Assembly: GCA_000469685.2 (NCBI GenBank)
Contig: LS997563.1
Location: 33,448,468 to 33,512,467, forward strand
Direction of reading: 5' to 3'
From: Haemonchus contortus
Lineage: Eukaryota > Nematoda > Chromadorea > Rhabditida > Trichostrongylidae
DNA: 64,000 bases
The notes beneath the pieces are model-generated. The model searched no databases, was not told where the DNA came from, and was given only the letters and a program-made list of their open reading frames with translations. A program made the position numbers and the translations under genes. Positions 60,717 to 64,000 of the stretch are shown in pieces. How positions within the stretch are numbered: the first letter of the stretch is position 1; each line of letters starts with the position of its first letter.

Positions 60717-63129
60717 TGATGAGACTTTTGAGGAGGCTGGACTGATTAAATCCCTCTGATTTTCTAGCCCACGAAAAAAAAGCGCTTCTGTTGCCGATGA
60801 ATTTTCTGCAGTCAAGACTTGACGAAGCGAGCTTTTCTGACGGAGGAGGAATGGCTGTGTAAGACCAACCTGAAAGCTCCTACACCTACACACGTCGTTA
60901 CAATATTTCAGGCGGTCGTCTCAGCTCGTACGTAGGAGAGGGAGCCAGCCTTCCCAACCGACTACCACTTGTATCGCGATTACGACGATATGGTTGCCTT
61001 ACTACATGGTCTGTCACTTCAGCAGTCCTCATCAGGTGTCGGGAACTTTGCTTCGCTCCCGTGGACAAACTGTCCACAATTTTCAACACAGCTGTTATAT
61101 TGGTACTAGGCTCCAGCAGCTCAATCCCGGTGCCACCAACCTCACGTCAGAACCGTAGGGAAGAGTTGAGCAACTAACGTAATCTTCTTCGTCTAATCGA
61201 GGTTCTTCGAGGTAAGCAAAAGATAAGGGCCATTTTGGTTGGAAGTGCCGGCCCCTACTTTGCGGTCTCTAGCGTTTTCATTTTTGCTTCTCTCGAGACT
61301 GAAGAGTGTTCGGTTCCTATGTAGATCCATCCATTTCTTCCCTCTCTTATTATGAATACGTAGAGTACAAAGGGAAGATACCCCGACGATGACAATGCGA
61401 TTTCATGCTCAAGAGTGTCAAAAGGTTTGGTTGTCGGAAGCAAATAGAAAACAATAGTTCTCTTTCGAAAGTCAGTACTGTTTTCGAGAAAAACAGATGG
61501 CGTGTGGATGGAAACTTCCGTTTCTTTGTTGGCAGCGGCATTTGCTTCCTATTTTATTTGCTGTTTCGTGCAATTGCTCGCTGGTTCCCGAATAAGAAAT
61601 CCTGCATTCTCTCGGCCCCGTCTTTTTTACGGACTTTTTTTAACTCTCGATTTCCTTTTTTGTCTCTTTGTACCAAATATTTCTTCATTTCAGTGAATCT
61701 CTATTTTTTGATGATTGTTCCCCCCCCCCCCCCCATTACACTTGATCCCTTGGCAACTTCCAAGAAAGCTTCCAGCGCGGTTTCATCACATGCTCATTTT
61801 GATAATGTGATTTCTAGTAACACCTCCATCACCTGCTCGACTATTCTAATCGGGTGAGCACTTTTGAAAGTTCATCAAGTATTAGGACTTCTCTATTTCC
61901 TTCCTAAAACTTTCCGTCTGCCCAAAGTTTTCTTTGCACCTGCTCGAGTAAGTCCATGGATTACCCTTTTCAATTCGTCTTGTTCGCCTCCGTTCGGAAG
62001 CAGAAATGCATGAAAAGAATAACTTGTGGCAAGCTATGTCAACAGTGTTGTTGATCCAACCCTTTTGGATTGAGAGTTATATTTCCTCGAAGAGCAAATG
62101 CAATTCTCACAAATCGGATAACGAACGGGGAATTTTAAGCCGAGACTTGATTAGGAAGTATATCGAAAGGAATGAGGCATTTTTCAACCACGGTTTAATA
62201 TCGAAAGGAGCTATTCTTCTACTTCTTCTTCTCCCTAGCTCTATTCCGGGCATTCACAGGGTACGCCGCCCTTGTTACCTATCTCCAACTCATTCGATCA
62301 AGGACATCTTCTGCCGTTGCGTTGGTTTCGAAGAGGTCCATCTCAATCATGTTTGATAAAGAAAGAAGTAATCTGATAGACAAAGTAAGAACCAAATTTA
62401 TGGATACATAAATCGTTGTTTAGTTGTGTTGATCAATTATTTCTTTGTTCCTGAAGACGAAGCTACTGAGGCACTCCGAAATATCAAGCCACTATTGCAC
62501 ATTCTCATCACTGGGTAGTGTCAATTCAGATGAGTCAAAAAAGCGGTGGGGTGTGGGTGCGCGGGGGTTGATTAGGGTTGAATAAGAATGACTAAACGGT
62601 TCGCAATGATGTATGGGCCCTGCGGGCACTTATAGGGAACAATGAGACAATAAGATGAAAGTGTCATGCAAACGTCATTTACCAAACTGTAGCACATGCA
62701 AGCAACGAAAATGTCACTGGAGGAATAAGACCTTTTAGGAGTGTCGGATATGAAATGAAGCACCACTAATGGGCTACCGAGTAGCAAATTGCGGTCGTAG
62801 TCATTGCGTGTAGGGGAAAGGAAGAAGGAAGTCAGACGAGAAGAAGACCAGCTCCACTCGGTTGCTTGACATCTGTTTTGCATTCTAACTTCTGCGCTAA
62901 TTGCAAGATCTGCGAATCTAAATACCAGACTTCTATGGGTATTTCCATCAACTTTTTAAAATTTCTGCTGATACCCTTCGCCTTGTTCTCCACCTTAACC
63001 GGCATATTATGTTTTAAAGCCGCTGTGATACCTGCAAATTCTTGAAAATCACTTATCACTGTTCTTATCGCTCTACGCTCGGACTTTCAAGTCTCGTTGA
63101 TCGAATCCGTCTTTTGGAACGCATCCGTC
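60717..63129. other. No gene recognised; possible plus-strand exons
   Basis: A 16-base C run lies near 61720. After it, ATSKKASSAVSSHAHFDNVI leads to a GTGAGC donor near 61855, which is exon-like. The frame near 62006-62200 (NLWQAMSTVLLIQPFWIESY) is also possible coding sequence. A minus-strand frame at 62832-63059 has no motif I can name. None is supported well enough for a separate call. Confidence 0.3.
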
Positions 63130-63345
63130 CCAAATTCGAAGTCTTAGTTGAGTAATGAATGTGTACTCAGCTTATGCCAATGATTTGCGATCACCAGCCG
63201 ATGTACGATCACTGCTTTTTTCCCCCCGGACGAGCCTGGGCTGATTAATCGGCCTTGCAGGGATGGAAGGTTTGTTTGTCCTAGGTGGACACATCCACAC
63301 AACATTCGTGTGTGATAGCGCGCCACTTACCACTACACCACCTCA
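63130..63345 (-). repeat. SINE-like copy
   Basis: The reverse strand begins CTGAGGTGGTGTAGTGGTAA and GTGGCGCGC, the tRNA-like head, and continues through GGACGAGCCTGG-type and GCCGATGTACGATC-type body in reverse order to CATTGGCATAAGC. Head and body agree with the copy at 49372-49678. Confidence 0.6.
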
Positions 63346-64000
63346 GCCCTAGTCTTTAAAACATCTCGTCAAAAAGAAGGAGACTCTCATATTTGAGGTA
63401 GTTGAAAGTTCATCCCGTGTAGAAAGTAAGCTAGGAATAACAGATTTTTCTCTGATACTGCTCGGTAGGCTGTTTTGAAGCACTAAACGTTGATCTTGTA
63501 AACAGACAACACTTTAAAAAGGAAGCATATTCAAATGTTTTGACTTGATGTTTTGTTAGCTGCTGTTATTTCGCCGCAGTACGCTGAAAGTCTCTTAGGG
63601 TTGGCGCTTTATGGACAAACTTCATTCTTGGACGGAATTCGAGCCCGTACTTGTGCTTTCCTTATACCGTGCTCTATCGTCTCAACTCAGGGATGGAGCA
63701 CGGTGCCAGGAAAGCCCGAGACTACAATTTTGTCCATAAATCATTTTCAAATAATTCCACGCATTTGATTGGAGGGTTGAGACGTCCCGTTTCAACCCTT
63801 CAAAAAAAGGTGGATTCATGCTAATGCAGCTTGTGACCATTTCATAGGCTGCCACGTAAGTAAAGACGTTTTTCCCAGAACTAAATTCTCTCCGTAAAAG
63901 TCGCACTTCTGAGATCAAATAATATCTTTGAAGGATTACTGAGTACTGACCTGCAGTACAAACTAGTGCATCTTGCTTTGAAGTTTTGGTTGATTCTCAG
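63346..64000. other. No gene recognised
   Basis: Short frames only. A palindromic stretch around 63680-63720 and 63770-63790 is within chance. I see no feature that I can support here. Confidence 0.3.

Overview
The window is nuclear DNA of an animal and most likely of a clade V (strongylid or hookworm-like) nematode. The evidence is short exons with GT-AG introns and strong TTTCAG acceptors, a gene whose ATG follows an acceptor directly as expected for spliced-leader trans-splicing, BEL/Pao and mariner elements of nematode type, and compact intron-rich housekeeping genes in a repeat-rich background. The species call is inference. Few of the longer open frames are genes; the real genes had to be rebuilt exon by exon.

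Layout. (1) 2.2-6.7 kb, plus strand: a MAPKAP kinase (MK2/MK3-like) gene of about 11 exons. (2) 8.7-18.6 kb, minus strand: a 16-exon gene for a NUP88-like nucleoporin, whose introns hold two mariner derivatives, a SINE-like repeat, a 238-codon orphan ORF and a 400-bp foldback element. (3) 20.6-22.9 kb, minus strand: the whole catalytic domain of HMG-CoA reductase in 11 exons. A fragment of one of its exons is copied in the opposite orientation at 25.1 kb. (4) 25.2-54.4 kb: two old, diverged, direct copies of one segment. Each carries a PAN/apple-type minus-strand exon set and an unidentified plus-strand gene remnant. The copies were later filled with different transposons, so each serves as an empty-site control for the other.

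The centre of interest is 27.2-35.2 kb. There a Helitron-like repeat element is interrupted by a composite BEL/Pao retroelement bounded by LTRs and one 5-bp target duplication. Read on the minus strand its order is LTR, gag, protease-RT (truncated), an internal LTR fragment, an env-like phlebovirus-type glycoprotein ORF, a separate CCHC zinc-knuckle ORF, LTR.

(5) 54.4-64 kb is poor in recognisable genes. It contains an ACAG microsatellite, a LINE reverse transcriptase relic, a foldback repeat, SINE-like copies and a few candidate exons. Repeats of several kinds recur across the window: at least five mariner/Tc-type elements with different terminal inverted repeats, four foldback elements, a tRNA-derived SINE-like family, and a Helitron-like family with tandem monomers and a microsatellite tail. 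Coordinates of splice sites were read by eye and could be off by a base or two.
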